From assembly GCF_023006505.1 (NCBI RefSeq), contig NZ_JALBGV010000027.1, positions 1-64,000 on the forward strand: DNA of 64,000 nucleotides, given 5' to 3'. Shown piece by piece: positions 36,809 to 46,556 of the stretch. The translations under genes and the position numbers were made by a program. Position 1 is the first letter of the stretch. Each line of letters opens with the position of its first letter. The notes under the pieces are model-generated. The model had not been told where the DNA came from. It searched no databases and saw nothing but the letters and a program-made list of their open reading frames with translations. The DNA comes from Neorhizobium sp. SHOUNA12A (GTDB taxonomy: Bacteria > Pseudomonadota > Alphaproteobacteria > Rhizobiales > Rhizobiaceae).

Positions 36809-36821
36809 AAGCTCAGATTTC
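36800..36821. terminator. Inverted repeat containing both convergent stop codons
   Basis: GAAATCTGA (36800-36808) and TCAGATTTC (36813-36821) are perfect complements with loop AAGC. Each arm includes the TGA stop of one of the two converging genes. There is no U-run, so it is only a possible shared terminator. Confidence 0.4.
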
Positions 36822-37850
36822 TCCGGCGGACGGCCCCCATACGTCGGTCATCGCAAAGCCGTCCGACAACGGGTCAAATGGATCAAGAGCGATCTGATGC
36901 AGACCGAAGGTGAACCCGCGGCCGGTGATCGTCGGAATGATCGCCGGCTTTCCGGCGACCTCCGTTTCGGACGCCAGTCCCACCTCGAACTCAGAACCGA
37001 TGATCGAACGTGACTTGAAGACATCCCCCACCTTTACCTTGCCGCGCGCATGGAGCGCTGCCAGATTGGCGGAATTGCCGGTGCCGCAGGGCGAACGGTC
37101 CGCCCTCCCCGGCCACATTGTCGTGCAGGTGCGCACCGTACCGTCGGCCTCCGTATCGCGGAACATCACATAAGCGACGCCTGAGATCGCCGGAATTTCC
37201 GGATGCACGACCTCGATCTGCCTGTTGATCAGGTCCTTCAGCACCATGCCTGCCTGGACGAGCGCTGCCGCATTGCCCTTCTCGATGGTCAGACCGATCT
37301 GGCCGACATCCACCAGTCCGTAAAAGATCCCACCGTAACAAAGATCGAGCGTGATCTCGCCCCATGACGGGGTCTGAACCTTGACATCAAGCTGATGCAC
37401 GAAGGACGGCACCATGGTGAGCTTCACCTTCTCGCAGCGGCCGTCGCGGCAGGTTGCCGTTGCCCGCACGAGGCCGGCGGCGGTTTCCAGCGTCACGACG
37501 GTTTCAGGCTCCTGCATTTCGACGATGCCGGATTCCAGAAGCGCTGTCGTGACGCAGATCGAGTTCGAGCCGGAACTCGCATGCGCCTGGTCCGGCTGCA
37601 GGATGATGAAGGCGGCGTCCGCATCGGGATGTTTCGGCGGCAGCAGCAGGTTGACCGAGCCGATCGGCGCTCCGCGCGGCTCGAGGCAGAGGAAGCGGCG
37701 AAGTTCATTGCCCTTCGGATCGGTGTTCAGCCAGCGAAGCTGATCGGCAACCGTTTCGCCCGGGATCTTCGGCACGCCGCCGATCGCGACCTTGCCGATC
37801 TCACCTTCGCAATGAACGTCCAGCAGCTGGATCGTGCGCTTCCATCTCAT
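36813..37850 (-). CDS. Proline racemase-family enzyme with Ser/Cys active site
   Basis: This 345-residue enzyme belongs to the proline racemase / 4-hydroxyproline epimerase / trans-3-hydroxy-L-proline dehydratase family. The second catalytic cysteine is present, C255 in DRSPCGTGNSA. The first is replaced by serine: S93 in HASSGSNSICV, where epimerases have MCGH. Ser/Cys pairs are reported for dehydratase or dual-function members, so epimerisation alone is less likely. It begins 15 bp after an SDR gene and is probably co-transcribed with it. Substrate is likely a hydroxyproline, by inference. Confidence 0.85.
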   Translation of the reverse strand: MRWKRTIQLLDVHCEGEIGKVAIGGVPKIPGETVADQLRWLNTDPKGNELRRFLCLEPRGAPIGSVNLLLPPKHPDADAAFIILQPDQAHASSGSNSICVTTALLESGIVEMQEPETVVTLETAAGLVRATATCRDGRCEKVKLTMVPSFVHQLDVKVQTPSWGEITLDLCYGGIFYGLVDVGQIGLTIEKGNAAALVQAGMVLKDLINRQIEVVHPEIPAISGVAYVMFRDTEADGTVRTCTTMWPGRADRSPCGTGNSANLAALHARGKVKVGDVFKSRSIIGSEFEVGLASETEVAGKPAIIPTITGRGFTFGLHQIALDPFDPLSDGFAMTDVWGPSAGEI

Positions 37851-37865
37851 CCCATATGCTCCCGA

Positions 37866-38573
37866 TCAGACGTGGCGAGTGATGCCGCCATCAACGCGGA
37901 TGTTCTGGCCGGTGATGTATCCCGCACCATCCGAAAGGAGGAAGGCGGCTGTCTTCGCAACTTCTTCCACCTGTCCGACGCGCTTCATCGGTACCTTTTC
38001 CGCCGTCCCCGGCTTGTGGTCGAGACTGTCGATGAAACCAGGCAGGATGCAGTTCATGCGGATGTTGTCGGCGGCATAACGGTCCGAATAGAGTTTGGCG
38101 AAGGCTCCGGCGGCGGCGCGATAGGTGCACGAGACCGGGAAGATCAATGACGGCTCATAAGCCGCGAAGGTTGTGATGTTGACGAAGGCGCCCTTGCCTT
38201 GGCTCAGCATGACCGGCGTCACCAGGCGCGCCATGCGCACCAGAGACAGGATCATCATGTCCGAACCGAGCGTCCAGTCCTCGTCGCTGATATCGAGCAG
38301 GTCGCCCTTCGGCGGGTGGCCGGTATGATTGACCACGGCATCGACGCGGCCATAGGTCTTCATGGTGAGGTCTAAAATCGCCTGGATGTCCTCGGCCTTT
38401 TCCGCGACGCCCCGCGAGGCGACGCCGCCCAGCTCGGCTGCCAGCTTCTCGCAGCTTTCGGAGGGCGACATCAGTGCAAGCTTGTAACCCTGAGCGTGCA
38501 GTTCGCGGGCGATCGCCTCACCCATGCCGCGCCCGCCGCCGGTGATCAGCGCGACCTTTTCCATCTCAGCCAT
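37866..38573 (-). CDS. Short-chain dehydrogenase-like protein lacking catalytic lysine
   Basis: This 235-residue Rossmann protein has the cofactor motif TGGGRGMGEAIA and the structural segment VNHTGHPP in place of NNAG. The active-site region reads TYRAAAGAFAKLY, so the canonical YxxxK has alanine in the lysine position. The serine partner region (VNITTFAAYEPSL) also lacks a clear serine. It may be a non-classical SDR or a binding protein without dehydrogenase activity. ATG 38573 follows AGAGGAG. It precedes the proline-racemase-like gene by 15 bp, a likely operon. Confidence 0.85.
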   Translation of the reverse strand: MAEMEKVALITGGGRGMGEAIARELHAQGYKLALMSPSESCEKLAAELGGVASRGVAEKAEDIQAILDLTMKTYGRVDAVVNHTGHPPKGDLLDISDEDWTLGSDMMILSLVRMARLVTPVMLSQGKGAFVNITTFAAYEPSLIFPVSCTYRAAAGAFAKLYSDRYAADNIRMNCILPGFIDSLDHKPGTAEKVPMKRVGQVEEVAKTAAFLLSDGAGYITGQNIRVDGGITRHV

Positions 38574-38654
38574 CGGAATCTCCTCTAAGCCTTGTCCGCC
38601 TGCGAACAGGTTTCCCGAACAGATATATCAGCCTCGCCGGTTTGCCTACCGTCT

Positions 38655-40187
38655 TCAGCGAAGCCAGAGATAACCGAGGTTGAGTTGAATTTTACCGTCG
38701 CCGTAATAATAAGGCCGGGAGAGGGATTTTGCAGGCGATGGGGTCAGTCCGAGCCTCTCGATCGAGGAAAGATCGATCGACGGCGAGCCAGGCGTCCCCC
38801 CTTCATCGGCCCAGATCGCCAGAACTGGCGCTTTCATGGCGTTCGCAGCCGGGAACCCGGCGATCGGCTGCTCCGAATTGATGACCGGCACATCGGGAAA
38901 CTGTAGCCGCATATTGCCAGCCAGGTTCATGCCGGCCGCAATGATCACCGCCGGTCGACCTTCAGCTTTCAGAGCCTCGGCGACGGAGGCGAACGGATAG
39001 TTGATCCGGGTGTAGCCGCCGGTGAGCCCGCCCGTCAGCGTCTTGCCCGCCAGCGGCACCAGCGTCACGAGCATGATGACGGCGAAGACGGGGACGAAGC
39101 GCCTGAGATGGGACGTGGTATCGATACCCGCCCGCTCCAGCTTCAGAAGCAGATAAAGCGGCAAAGGCAGAAGATAGGGATCGAGCCAGCGCTCCGTAAT
39201 CTTGGTCGTCCCTGTGAAAAGGATGACGAGCACGACACCGAGCAGGCCCACCGCCATCATCAGGCCCAGAAGGCGCGTCCAGCGGTCTCCTGCCTTCAGC
39301 GATTGCCTGAACTCCCTTTTAAAGGCGACCGCGAAGATGACGACCGTCAGCGCGCCGAACGCGATGCAGGCAAGCATCAGCGAGCCGAGGGCACGTGCAA
39401 TACGGACGGCGCCATGGGGTGCGTTCGCCTCGACCATCTTGCCGATCGTGCCAGATGTCGCGAGATCGAGGTGGCTGAGAAGCCAGAGGGCGTGCGGGAG
39501 GACGATGACCAGGCTGACGATCGCAGTCAGCAGGATGCGCGGATCAAAAAGACGGGGGCGCCATTCCCTGTCGCAGAATACAGCGATGATGGTGGCGGCG
39601 GGCAGCAGCGCGAAATTGTATTTCGAGATCGTGCCGATGCCGATCGCGATCCCAATGATCAGGTAGCCCTGCCAATCCGCCCGGACAAGGGTTCGGAAGA
39701 GCCCGTAGAGGAACAGCGACGTCGCCATCAGCACTGCGACGGTATGGGTCAGATCCTGCTGTGGCATGTAGGAGAGTTGCGGCAGGGTGAGCAGGCTCAG
39801 CATCGCCAGCGCAGCAAAGCCGGGCCGCCTATGGAGTTCGCGTGCCGTCATGCCGAAAAACACGTAGCACAAAAGCAGCAGCAGGAATTTCGGCAGGGTC
39901 AGCGAGAAAAGCGAAATGCCGGTCACGCTGACAAAAGCATTCTGAACCCAGTTGTAGAAAGGCGGCTGCGGCCCGTAACCGGCCAGCCAATATTGTGAAA
40001 ACAACGCCTGCTCGGCCTCGTCCAGCGTCAGCGCGTTGGGAAGCGCCAGGCGAACAGCGACGCTCAGCAAGAAATAGGCGCCAAGAAAAAGCGCCGCAGG
40101 CCCAAGGCCACCGGCCAGAAACCCTGCCAACCGGCCGGGTTTTTTCAACTCATCGGAACGCACCGCGTCCACGCTCTCACGATTCAT
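38655..40187 (-). CDS. GT39/ArnT-like membrane glycosyltransferase
   Basis: This 510-residue multi-pass protein resembles the PMT/ArnT superfamily, which moves sugars from polyprenyl-phosphate donors to lipid or protein acceptors in the periplasm. The acidic loop after the first membrane segment has LTLDEAEQALFSQYW, with the DE pair expected for catalysis, followed by about ten membrane helices. A periplasmic C-terminal region (GRPAVIIAAGMNLAGNMRLQ) ends with no cytoplasmic tail. The gene stands alone, so the acceptor is unknown; lipid A or a polysaccharide is possible. Confidence 0.85.
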   Translation of the reverse strand: MNRESVDAVRSDELKKPGRLAGFLAGGLGPAALFLGAYFLLSVAVRLALPNALTLDEAEQALFSQYWLAGYGPQPPFYNWVQNAFVSVTGISLFSLTLPKFLLLLLCYVFFGMTARELHRRPGFAALAMLSLLTLPQLSYMPQQDLTHTVAVLMATSLFLYGLFRTLVRADWQGYLIIGIAIGIGTISKYNFALLPAATIIAVFCDREWRPRLFDPRILLTAIVSLVIVLPHALWLLSHLDLATSGTIGKMVEANAPHGAVRIARALGSLMLACIAFGALTVVIFAVAFKREFRQSLKAGDRWTRLLGLMMAVGLLGVVLVILFTGTTKITERWLDPYLLPLPLYLLLKLERAGIDTTSHLRRFVPVFAVIMLVTLVPLAGKTLTGGLTGGYTRINYPFASVAEALKAEGRPAVIIAAGMNLAGNMRLQFPDVPVINSEQPIAGFPAANAMKAPVLAIWADEGGTPGSPSIDLSSIERLGLTPSPAKSLSRPYYYGDGKIQLNLGYLWLR

Positions 40188-40386
40188 TTTCTCTATTCTT
40201 CAGGAAAACATCATATGGCAGCACGTGACACGACCTGGGGCGCGGATCAATAGAGCCTCGTGCTCAGCGTTCTATAACTTGGGGGAAATTGACCGCATAC
40301 GCGTCGGCCAGTGCTCTCCATCGTGTGAGCCGGCAGGCGCGACACACGTAGAACTGCCACAGCCGAGGGAAGCGATCATTCGAGGG

Positions 40387-40857
40387 TCAAAAGCCCAGAT
40401 CGCTGAGGCTGGGGTGCTCGTCCGGCCGCCGGCCGAGGGGCCAATGGTAGCGGCGGTCGCTCTCGCGGATGGGTGTGTCGTTGATGGAGGCGAAGCGCCG
40501 GCGCATCAGACCGTTTTCGTCAAACTCCCAGTTCTCGTTGCCGTAGGAGCGAAACCAGTTTCCGCTATCGTCGTGCCACTCGTAGGCGAAGCGCACGGCT
40601 ATGCGGTTCTCGCCGAAGCTCCACAGCTCCTTGATGAGCCGGTAGTCCAGCTCTCGTTGCCATTTGCGCGTGAGGAAACCGACGATCGCTTCACGCCCCT
40701 GGACGAATTCGGCGCGGTTGCGCCAAAAGCTATCGACGGTATAGGCGAGCGCCACGCGGGCCGGGTCGCGGCTGTTCCAGCCGTCTTCCGCAAGCCGGAC
40801 TTTTTCGACAGCCGTTTCCAGTGTGAACGGCGGCAGTGGAGGACGTTGATCGCTCAT
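40387..40857 (-). CDS. NTF2-like protein (DUF1348)
   Basis: This 156-residue protein has an NTF2-like cone fold of the DUF1348 group, recognised by [67 protein letters not shown] and the C-terminal [15 protein letters not shown]. No catalytic role is established. The start at 40857 overlaps the upstream oxidase gene as ATGA, so the two are a coupled pair. The pair is divergent from a LysR gene and is probably its target, perhaps in oxidative or electrophile stress. Confidence 0.88.
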   Translation of the reverse strand: MSDQRPPLPPFTLETAVEKVRLAEDGWNSRDPARVALAYTVDSFWRNRAEFVQGREAIVGFLTRKWQRELDYRLIKELWSFGENRIAVRFAYEWHDDSGNWFRSYGNENWEFDENGLMRRRFASINDTPIRESDRRYHWPLGRRPDEHPSLSDLGF

Positions 40858-41486
40858 TGCGTATCTCCAGGGGTGGCAAGGCGAGCCCGCAGCTCGGCAT
40901 TTTCGGATTCGAGCTGAGCAAGACGTTCCCTCAAGGGACGAACCACTTCGTTGACTTCTCCCTCGGTGAAGCGAGGCGTGATGTGTTGCGGACAGTTCCA
41001 GTCGAAGCTCTCGAGCCGCAGCCGGAAGATGCGCTCGATCTTGGCGCGGTAATTCGGGTCGGTGACCAGCATAGTCAGTTCAGGATCCGCGTCGAGCGCC
41101 ACCTCTTCGACATGTGCGTAGATCTTCAGCCGGGCGCGATGCGCGTAGTCCATCAGGAAGAGGCTGACCCGGTCGTTCGCTGCCACATTGCCGGTGCTGA
41201 TGTACTGGCGATTGCCGCGGTAATCGGCAAAAGCCAATGTGCGGTCATCGACCACCTTCAGGAAACCGCTCGGACCGCCCCGATGCTGGACATAGGGCCA
41301 GCCGGTTTCCGAAACCGACGCCATATAGAAGCTGTCGCGGGCAGCGATAAAGGCCGCTTCGTTTTCCGTCAGTCGATCGAAGTCGCGATCGCCGTTGAAG
41401 TTCTGCCAGATGTGGTCGACACCCATCGTTTTCTGTGCGGCCCGGACGCTGGGCGTTATAGCGATATCCAGAAAGCCATAGGACAT
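40854..41486 (-). CDS. Pyridoxamine 5'-phosphate oxidase-like FMN protein
   Basis: This 210-residue split-barrel flavoprotein has [23 protein letters not shown] (in two parts, [15 protein letters not shown] and HRGGPSGFL), [16 protein letters not shown] and [19 protein letters not shown], typical of the pyridoxamine-phosphate-oxidase-like group. A C-terminal helix ([22 protein letters not shown]) is a coiled coil. It is not PdxH itself, whose signature is absent. ATG 41486 follows GGAGG. It is divergent from a LysR regulator across about 120 bp containing an inverted repeat. Confidence 0.88.
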   Translation of the reverse strand: MSYGFLDIAITPSVRAAQKTMGVDHIWQNFNGDRDFDRLTENEAAFIAARDSFYMASVSETGWPYVQHRGGPSGFLKVVDDRTLAFADYRGNRQYISTGNVAANDRVSLFLMDYAHRARLKIYAHVEEVALDADPELTMLVTDPNYRAKIERIFRLRLESFDWNCPQHITPRFTEGEVNEVVRPLRERLAQLESENAELRARLATPGDTQ

Positions 41487-41566
41487 GATGGACCTCCTTC
41501 AGGTCGGGAGCCGCGATCGGCGGGTTGCCTGAGACAATGCCTCTTTTCACAAATCTGCAGAATAGA

Positions 41567-41588
41567 GTAAGATTGGAACTCATCTTAC
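41567..41588. promoter_or_regulatory. Inverted repeat operator in lysR/oxidase divergent region
   Basis: GTAAGAT (41567-41573) and ATCTTAC (41582-41588) are perfect 7-bp arms with an 8-bp spacer, 18 bp before the lysR start at 41607. The size and position fit a LysR-type autoregulatory site also controlling the divergent oxidase operon. Confidence 0.6.
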
Positions 41589-41606
41589 CAAAAAATGGAA
41601 AAGTGG

Positions 41607-42524
41607 ATGGATCGCTTCGAAGCCATGTCAATGCTGCTGGAGGTAGTGGACAAGGGTAGCCTGTCTGCCGCGGGCCGGGCGCTCCGGGTTCCCGTGCCGA
41701 CGCTCAGCCGGAAGATCTCCGAGCTTGAGGCATCGCTTGGTGCGCGCCTGCTGATCCGCACGACCCGCAAACTAACCCTGACCGACGCAGGCGCCACCTA
41801 TGTGACCGCCGCGAGGCGTATTCTCGAACAGGTTGAGGATGCCGAACGCGAGGCAGCCGGCGAGTTCACTGCACCGAAGGGTGAACTGGTCGTCACGGCG
41901 CCGGTTATGTTCGGCCGGCTGCATGTGCTGCCCATCGTCATCGACTTCCTGGCACTGTTCCCCGAGATCAACATCCGCCTGCTGCTCGCCGATCGCAACG
42001 TTCATCTTGTCGACGACCATGTCGATATGGCCGTCCGGATCGGGCAGCTGCCGGACAGCGCGATGGTCGCGACGCGGATCGGATCGATGCGGATGGTCAC
42101 CTGCGCCAGCCCGGCCCTGCTGGCGGTCGATGGCATTCCGCAGACACCCGAGGACCTTCGACGGATGCCGTGGGTGACGTTCGAAGGGCCAATCCCATCG
42201 CCGATTCGGCACATGTTATCGACGGGATCAAGCACGACCGCTGAGATGATCGCTGCACCCCGCCTTTCGGTCTCGACTGCCGAGGCCGCCGCGGAAGCCG
42301 CGATGCGTAATGTCGGGGTGACGCGGCTGCTCCATTACCAGGTGGAAGACGCGATCAAAGCCGGAGCGCTCCGGATCATCCTGGAATCATTCGAGCCGGA
42401 GCCGGCCCCCATCCATCTCATCCACGCCGCGCGCGGCCAGATGCCGCTCAAGATGCGCAGCTTCTTGGATTTCGCGACACCGAGGCTGCGCCAGGCACTC
42501 GGCAGGATCAGCTCGGCCACTTGA
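41607..42524 (+). CDS. LysR-family transcriptional regulator
   Basis: This 305-residue regulator has an N-terminal winged helix (FEAMSMLLEVVDKGSLSAAGRALRVPVPTLSRKISELE, in parts) with the typical recognition helix VPTLSRKISELE, and a C-terminal effector-binding domain starting near GELVVTAPVMFGRLHVLPIV. ATG 41607 has TGGAAAAG upstream; an in-frame ATG at 41595 has no ribosome-binding site. It is divergent from the FMN-oxidase/NTF2-like pair and most likely regulates it. LysR proteins of this subgroup (CrgA/DhcR-like) often respond to electrophiles, which is inference. Confidence 0.92.
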   Translation: MDRFEAMSMLLEVVDKGSLSAAGRALRVPVPTLSRKISELEASLGARLLIRTTRKLTLTDAGATYVTAARRILEQVEDAEREAAGEFTAPKGELVVTAPVMFGRLHVLPIVIDFLALFPEINIRLLLADRNVHLVDDHVDMAVRIGQLPDSAMVATRIGSMRMVTCASPALLAVDGIPQTPEDLRRMPWVTFEGPIPSPIRHMLSTGSSTTAEMIAAPRLSVSTAEAAAEAAMRNVGVTRLLHYQVEDAIKAGALRIILESFEPEPAPIHLIHAARGQMPLKMRSFLDFATPRLRQALGRISSAT

Positions 42525-42646
42525 GGCATTGCATGACTGCGATCGAAAGCCGCGAAACATGGTCGCCGGTTCAATACTTTGGGGAAGATTATCCTTGACC
42601 GCTAGACCATGAAGGGACGCCTGTAGCATCGTCTAGCGGAAAAATA

Positions 42647-42723
42647 TGGCGCACCCGGAGCGATTCGAACGCCCGACCCCCAGATTCGTAGTCTGGTGCT
42701 CTATCCAGCTGAGCTACGGGTGC
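42647..42723 (-). tRNA. tRNA-Arg (anticodon ACG)
   Basis: The 77-nt cloverleaf on the minus strand has acceptor arms GCACCCG/CGGGTGC, D-arm GCTC/GAGC, anticodon stem CCAGA/TCTGG with loop CTACGAA (anticodon ACG), T-arm with TTCGAAT, and encoded CCA. Wobble A is expected to be modified to inosine, reading CGU, CGC and CGA. Confidence 0.96.
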
Positions 42724-42758
42724 GTCTGCAAGCAGTGCGTGACCGCTTGCGTGGCGAT

Positions 42759-42787
42759 CCTCTAAAACGTCCGCATTCCGATTGCAA
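42759..42787 (-). promoter_or_regulatory. Promoter of tRNA-Arg
   Basis: On the minus strand a -35 element TTGCAA (42787-42782) and a -10 element TAGAGG (42764-42759) are separated by 17 bp and lie 35 bp before the tRNA. Confidence 0.45.
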
Positions 42788-42861
42788 GCGATTTTACCGC
42801 GGGCAACGTCATTTTGCTGTCACTTCTCGCTCAAACCGTTGAGAAGCAACATTTATTTGCA

Positions 42862-44358
42862 TCAGGCCCGAGCCCGGTAGTCCTCCAGCGACACCGGACG
42901 ATCGGGAATTTCTATCCTGAACTGCGTGCCGGGGCCGGGTTTCTCCACAAGCGCGATGGTGCCGCCGTGGGCGAGAACAAGCTCGCGGGCGATCACCAGG
43001 CCAAGCCCGGTGCCGCCCGACCGCGCCGAGCCGCGGAACGCGGAAAACAGGTTTTCGCGGGCCTTTCGGGGCATGCCGGGGCCCGTGTCGTCAATGGTAA
43101 TGCTGACGACGCTGCCCACCCGGTGCGCGGAGACCGTTACCCGGCGAACCATGGACGCATCCTGCGGATCGAAATTCACCAGCGCCTGGACAGCGTTACG
43201 GCAAAGATTATGGATGACGCGGAAAATCTGCTCGCTATCGCAATCCACTTCCAGATCAGCGGCGATCTGGTCCAGGAATTCGATGCCTATCTCCGGATCG
43301 ATCGCCAGCATGTCGCGCACTTCCTGGGCCAACGCAGCAAAGCGGATGCGGCGGCGGCGGGGTGCTGCTTCGGAGGCCTGCCCATAGGCCAGGACTTCGC
43401 TCGTATAACCTACAGCCCGGTCTATAGTGCGCAGCAGTTTCGGTGCAAAACTCCTCACCATCGGATCATCGACGTCGGTCAGGCGATCCGACATCAGCTG
43501 CGCCGATGCCAGGATGTTGCGCATATCATGGTTGATCTTGGACACGGCAAGGCCAAGATCCGCGAGGTTCTTCTGCTGTTTCAGGATGCGCTGCAATTGC
43601 GCCTGCATGGCAGTGAGGTGACGGCCTGCGACGGCAAGTTCGCCCCGGGAGCGATCGGCGCTAAAGACGCGGGCGGGATCGTCCGGCTGCTCCGAGAAAA
43701 GCTGCATGCTATGGGTGAGCCGCCGGATCGGCATGATCATCATGCGGTTGATGGCAAGGAAAATCAGCACCGCGGTGATCAGGGAGATCAATAGCGACAG
43801 CAGAAACATTGTCTTCGAATATTTCAGCATGTCCTTGCGCAGGGCGTCATCGGTCATGACCAGTTCGATGATCATGTCGCTGTCGCCGATCGGACCATAG
43901 ACGCGCATGACCCGGCGACCGCCGAAGACGAGCGTGTCGACTGCATCGCACATTGCCGAGACCAACGGGGTGTTGGCGAGATCGAACACCTGATCGATCT
44001 GGGGCTGCGTGTCCGTGGCAGCCAGCAGCCGCGAGGTGCCGTCCTTGCGCAGCGCGATCACCTTGGTGCCGGTGGCAAGCAGCGTATCGTCCTGCACGGC
44101 GCGGGGGAGTTCAGCGGGCTGCAATCCGTCGATGACGATGCCGGCGGCGGCGGCGGTATCCAGACGATCACGCAGCCAGTTCATCCGCATGGTCGCGACG
44201 GAGGGGATGAAGATCAGCACTTCGGCCATCATCACGAAAATGACGGTGAGCCATAAAAGCCTGCCGGAAAGGCCGCGGAAAAGACGCGGCATGGTTTCCG
44301 GGCCTGCGCCTTCCGGCGAGGACCCCGAGCGCCCCGAGGTATGAACCTCGTCGTCCAT
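42862..44358 (-). CDS. Orphan membrane sensor histidine kinase
   Basis: This 498-residue kinase has a first membrane segment at about 34-53, a periplasmic sensor region of about 130 residues, a second membrane segment at about 184-203, a HAMP linker (NRMMIMPIRRLTHSMQLF), a dimerisation helix with phospho-acceptor H277 (KINHDMRNILASAQL) and a HATPase domain (NLCRNAVQALVNF, DDTGPGMP, GGTGLGLVIARELV). No response regulator gene is adjacent. ATG 44358 has GGAGA upstream. It lies next to a chemoreceptor but without evidence of joint function. Confidence 0.92.
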   Translation of the reverse strand: MDDEVHTSGRSGSSPEGAGPETMPRLFRGLSGRLLWLTVIFVMMAEVLIFIPSVATMRMNWLRDRLDTAAAAGIVIDGLQPAELPRAVQDDTLLATGTKVIALRKDGTSRLLAATDTQPQIDQVFDLANTPLVSAMCDAVDTLVFGGRRVMRVYGPIGDSDMIIELVMTDDALRKDMLKYSKTMFLLSLLISLITAVLIFLAINRMMIMPIRRLTHSMQLFSEQPDDPARVFSADRSRGELAVAGRHLTAMQAQLQRILKQQKNLADLGLAVSKINHDMRNILASAQLMSDRLTDVDDPMVRSFAPKLLRTIDRAVGYTSEVLAYGQASEAAPRRRRIRFAALAQEVRDMLAIDPEIGIEFLDQIAADLEVDCDSEQIFRVIHNLCRNAVQALVNFDPQDASMVRRVTVSAHRVGSVVSITIDDTGPGMPRKARENLFSAFRGSARSGGTGLGLVIARELVLAHGGTIALVEKPGPGTQFRIEIPDRPVSLEDYRARA

Positions 44359-44531
44359 GCGGATCTCCATTTCCGAAATACTGGACCCGCCGGATCGAAG
44401 CGGGCACAGGGATGATCAGCCATTCTAGAGCTTCAGCGGTTTTTTACCAGTCCCTTTGCCGCAGTGCAAAAGAGAAAGCGGAGAGGGTTGCCCATCTCCG
44501 CTTCCTTATTCGATCGATATGCGAAACTGGA

Positions 44532-46556
44532 TCAGAATTCTTCCCAATCCCCGGCAACGGCTGCCGTTGCGGTAGCCGTTCCGCCGAAAGCGCGGGAGAG
44601 TGCGCCAGTCATCGCTTTCACCGGTGAGACGCGCGGCCGATGAACGGCAGCCGCCGCGGGCCGCGGGGCCCTGACCGGTTCGGCGACGCGCTCGCTCTCC
44701 TGGCCGATGTCGAAATTGGAGACCAGCGCAAACAGGCTATCGGCCTCGGAGGAGAGGGTCTGGGTCGCGGCCGACGTCTCCTCGACCATGGCGGCATTCT
44801 GCTGGGTCACCTGGTCCATCTGGTTGACGGCCGTACTGACCTCGCCGAGCCCCGTCGCCTGCTCGCGGGAGGCGACGGCGATCGAGTGGATATGGTCATT
44901 GATGCTCAAAACGCGGGTTTCGATTTCCGACAGCGCCTCGCCGGTCTTTTGGACCAGCATCACGCCTCCGGCAACTTCCTCGCCGGATTTGCTGATCAGC
45001 GCCTTGATGTCCTTTGCGGCACTTGCCGAGCGCTGGGCGAGTTCGCGGACTTCCTGCGCGACGACGGCAAAACCCTTGCCGGCTTCGCCTGCACGGGCCG
45101 CCTCGACGCCGGCGTTCAGAGCCAGAAGATTGGTCTGGAAGGCGATCTCGTCGATGACGTTGGTGATCTGCGCGATCTCGCGGGAGGCCTGCTCGATCCG
45201 ACCCATAGCATCGACGGCGCTGCGCACCACCTCGCCCGACTGGACCGCGCTCTGCTTGGCCTCGCCGACCATGACGGTTGCCTCGTGCGCCCGCTCGGTC
45301 GAACTCTTGACGACGGCGGTGATCTCCGCGAGCGCGGCTGAAGTTTCCTCCAGCGCGGCGGCCTGCTGTTCGGTACGGCGAGACAGATCGTTGGTCGCCC
45401 GGCTGAGCTCGGCGGCGCTCCCGTTGATGGAGCCGGTGGCGGTGCGGACATTGCGCATCGTGCCACGCAACGTATCCATGGTGCCGTTGACATTGTGCTG
45501 CAGCTCGGCAAACGCACCCTTGAAAGTGCCCCGCATGCTGTCGGTGAGGTCGCCGTCGGCAAGGCTTTTTACGACGCGCCGGGTTTCGGACACCCCGGCA
45601 TCGACGCTCTCGACGAGCATGTCGACGTCACGGGCGAAACGGTCGAGGCTCTCCTCGCCCCATTGCTTGTCGATACGGCGGGTGAAATCGCCCTCCGCGG
45701 CGGCCGCGACGACGGCCGCCATGCGGGTCTGCAGATCGTCGCTCTTGCCGCGCATGGTCGCTTCGGACGCATTCATGCGCGCGACCTCGATGCCGTTCTT
45801 GCGGAAGATCTCGATCGCGGCGGCCATATCGCCAATCTCGTCGGCGCGATCCGCACCGCCGACGACCGTATCGAATTCGCCGGCAGCGATGTGTTTCATG
45901 GACCGGGTCAGATCGGTGATCGGATGGCTGAGCTGGCGGCGGCCCAGGTAAAGGCCGAAACCGGCACCGGCGGCTACGCCTGCCAGGGTAACCGCGGAGA
46001 CGAGTATGAAAAGGGTCTGCGTGAAGTCGTTGAGCTCTTCATTGACGGCGGCGAGAACGGCTTTGTCGGTAGCGACAATCGCATCGATCTCGACCTGATA
46101 GGCTTTGCGGTTGTTTCGGTTGGCGTCGTTATTGCCCTGCTCGTTGGCGGCAGCCGGGCTCACCTCCCGGCCAAGGCGGGCCGTCTCGGTCCGAAAACCG
46201 GTGAACTCCTTGGAACGGGCGAGCAATTTGTCGAATGCGGCACGTTCATCGGTAGGGACGATCTTGTCCCAATCCTTGAGAAGCTTGCCCATTTCATCCA
46301 GGTAACCGAGGATGCCATCGCCGAATTTTCCGCCCTCCTTGATGTCCTTCGACATGTAGACGCCTCGGGAATCCATCACGACGGCCGTGACGAGCCGGTT
46401 CAGGTGCTCACCCTTGTGGGCGCGGTCCGCGGCCAGTTCATATTGAACCATCATCTGGCGATATTCCGCCATGGCAAACAACGCCATGCCGCCAATAAAG
46501 CAGGCCACGAGGCTCATCAGACCGACGAGGAGGTTGATTTTCCCTCGAATTTTCAT
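44532..46556 (-). CDS. Methyl-accepting chemotaxis protein with C-terminal docking tail
   Basis: This 674-residue chemoreceptor has membrane segments near 10-30 and 185-210, a periplasmic helical region of about 150 residues, HAMP modules ([20 protein letters not shown] and a second near residue 325), and the cytoplasmic signalling hairpin with [20 protein letters not shown] and [20 protein letters not shown]. It ends in GDWEEF; the last five residues, DWEEF, match the pentapeptide that tethers CheR and CheB in major receptors. ATG 46556 follows AAGGGA. It is probably a high-abundance receptor of the rhizobial McpU/McpX type. The ligand is unknown. Confidence 0.94.
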   Translation of the reverse strand: MKIRGKINLLVGLMSLVACFIGGMALFAMAEYRQMMVQYELAADRAHKGEHLNRLVTAVVMDSRGVYMSKDIKEGGKFGDGILGYLDEMGKLLKDWDKIVPTDERAAFDKLLARSKEFTGFRTETARLGREVSPAAANEQGNNDANRNNRKAYQVEIDAIVATDKAVLAAVNEELNDFTQTLFILVSAVTLAGVAAGAGFGLYLGRRQLSHPITDLTRSMKHIAAGEFDTVVGGADRADEIGDMAAAIEIFRKNGIEVARMNASEATMRGKSDDLQTRMAAVVAAAAEGDFTRRIDKQWGEESLDRFARDVDMLVESVDAGVSETRRVVKSLADGDLTDSMRGTFKGAFAELQHNVNGTMDTLRGTMRNVRTATGSINGSAAELSRATNDLSRRTEQQAAALEETSAALAEITAVVKSSTERAHEATVMVGEAKQSAVQSGEVVRSAVDAMGRIEQASREIAQITNVIDEIAFQTNLLALNAGVEAARAGEAGKGFAVVAQEVRELAQRSASAAKDIKALISKSGEEVAGGVMLVQKTGEALSEIETRVLSINDHIHSIAVASREQATGLGEVSTAVNQMDQVTQQNAAMVEETSAATQTLSSEADSLFALVSNFDIGQESERVAEPVRAPRPAAAAVHRPRVSPVKAMTGALSRAFGGTATATAAVAGDWEEF

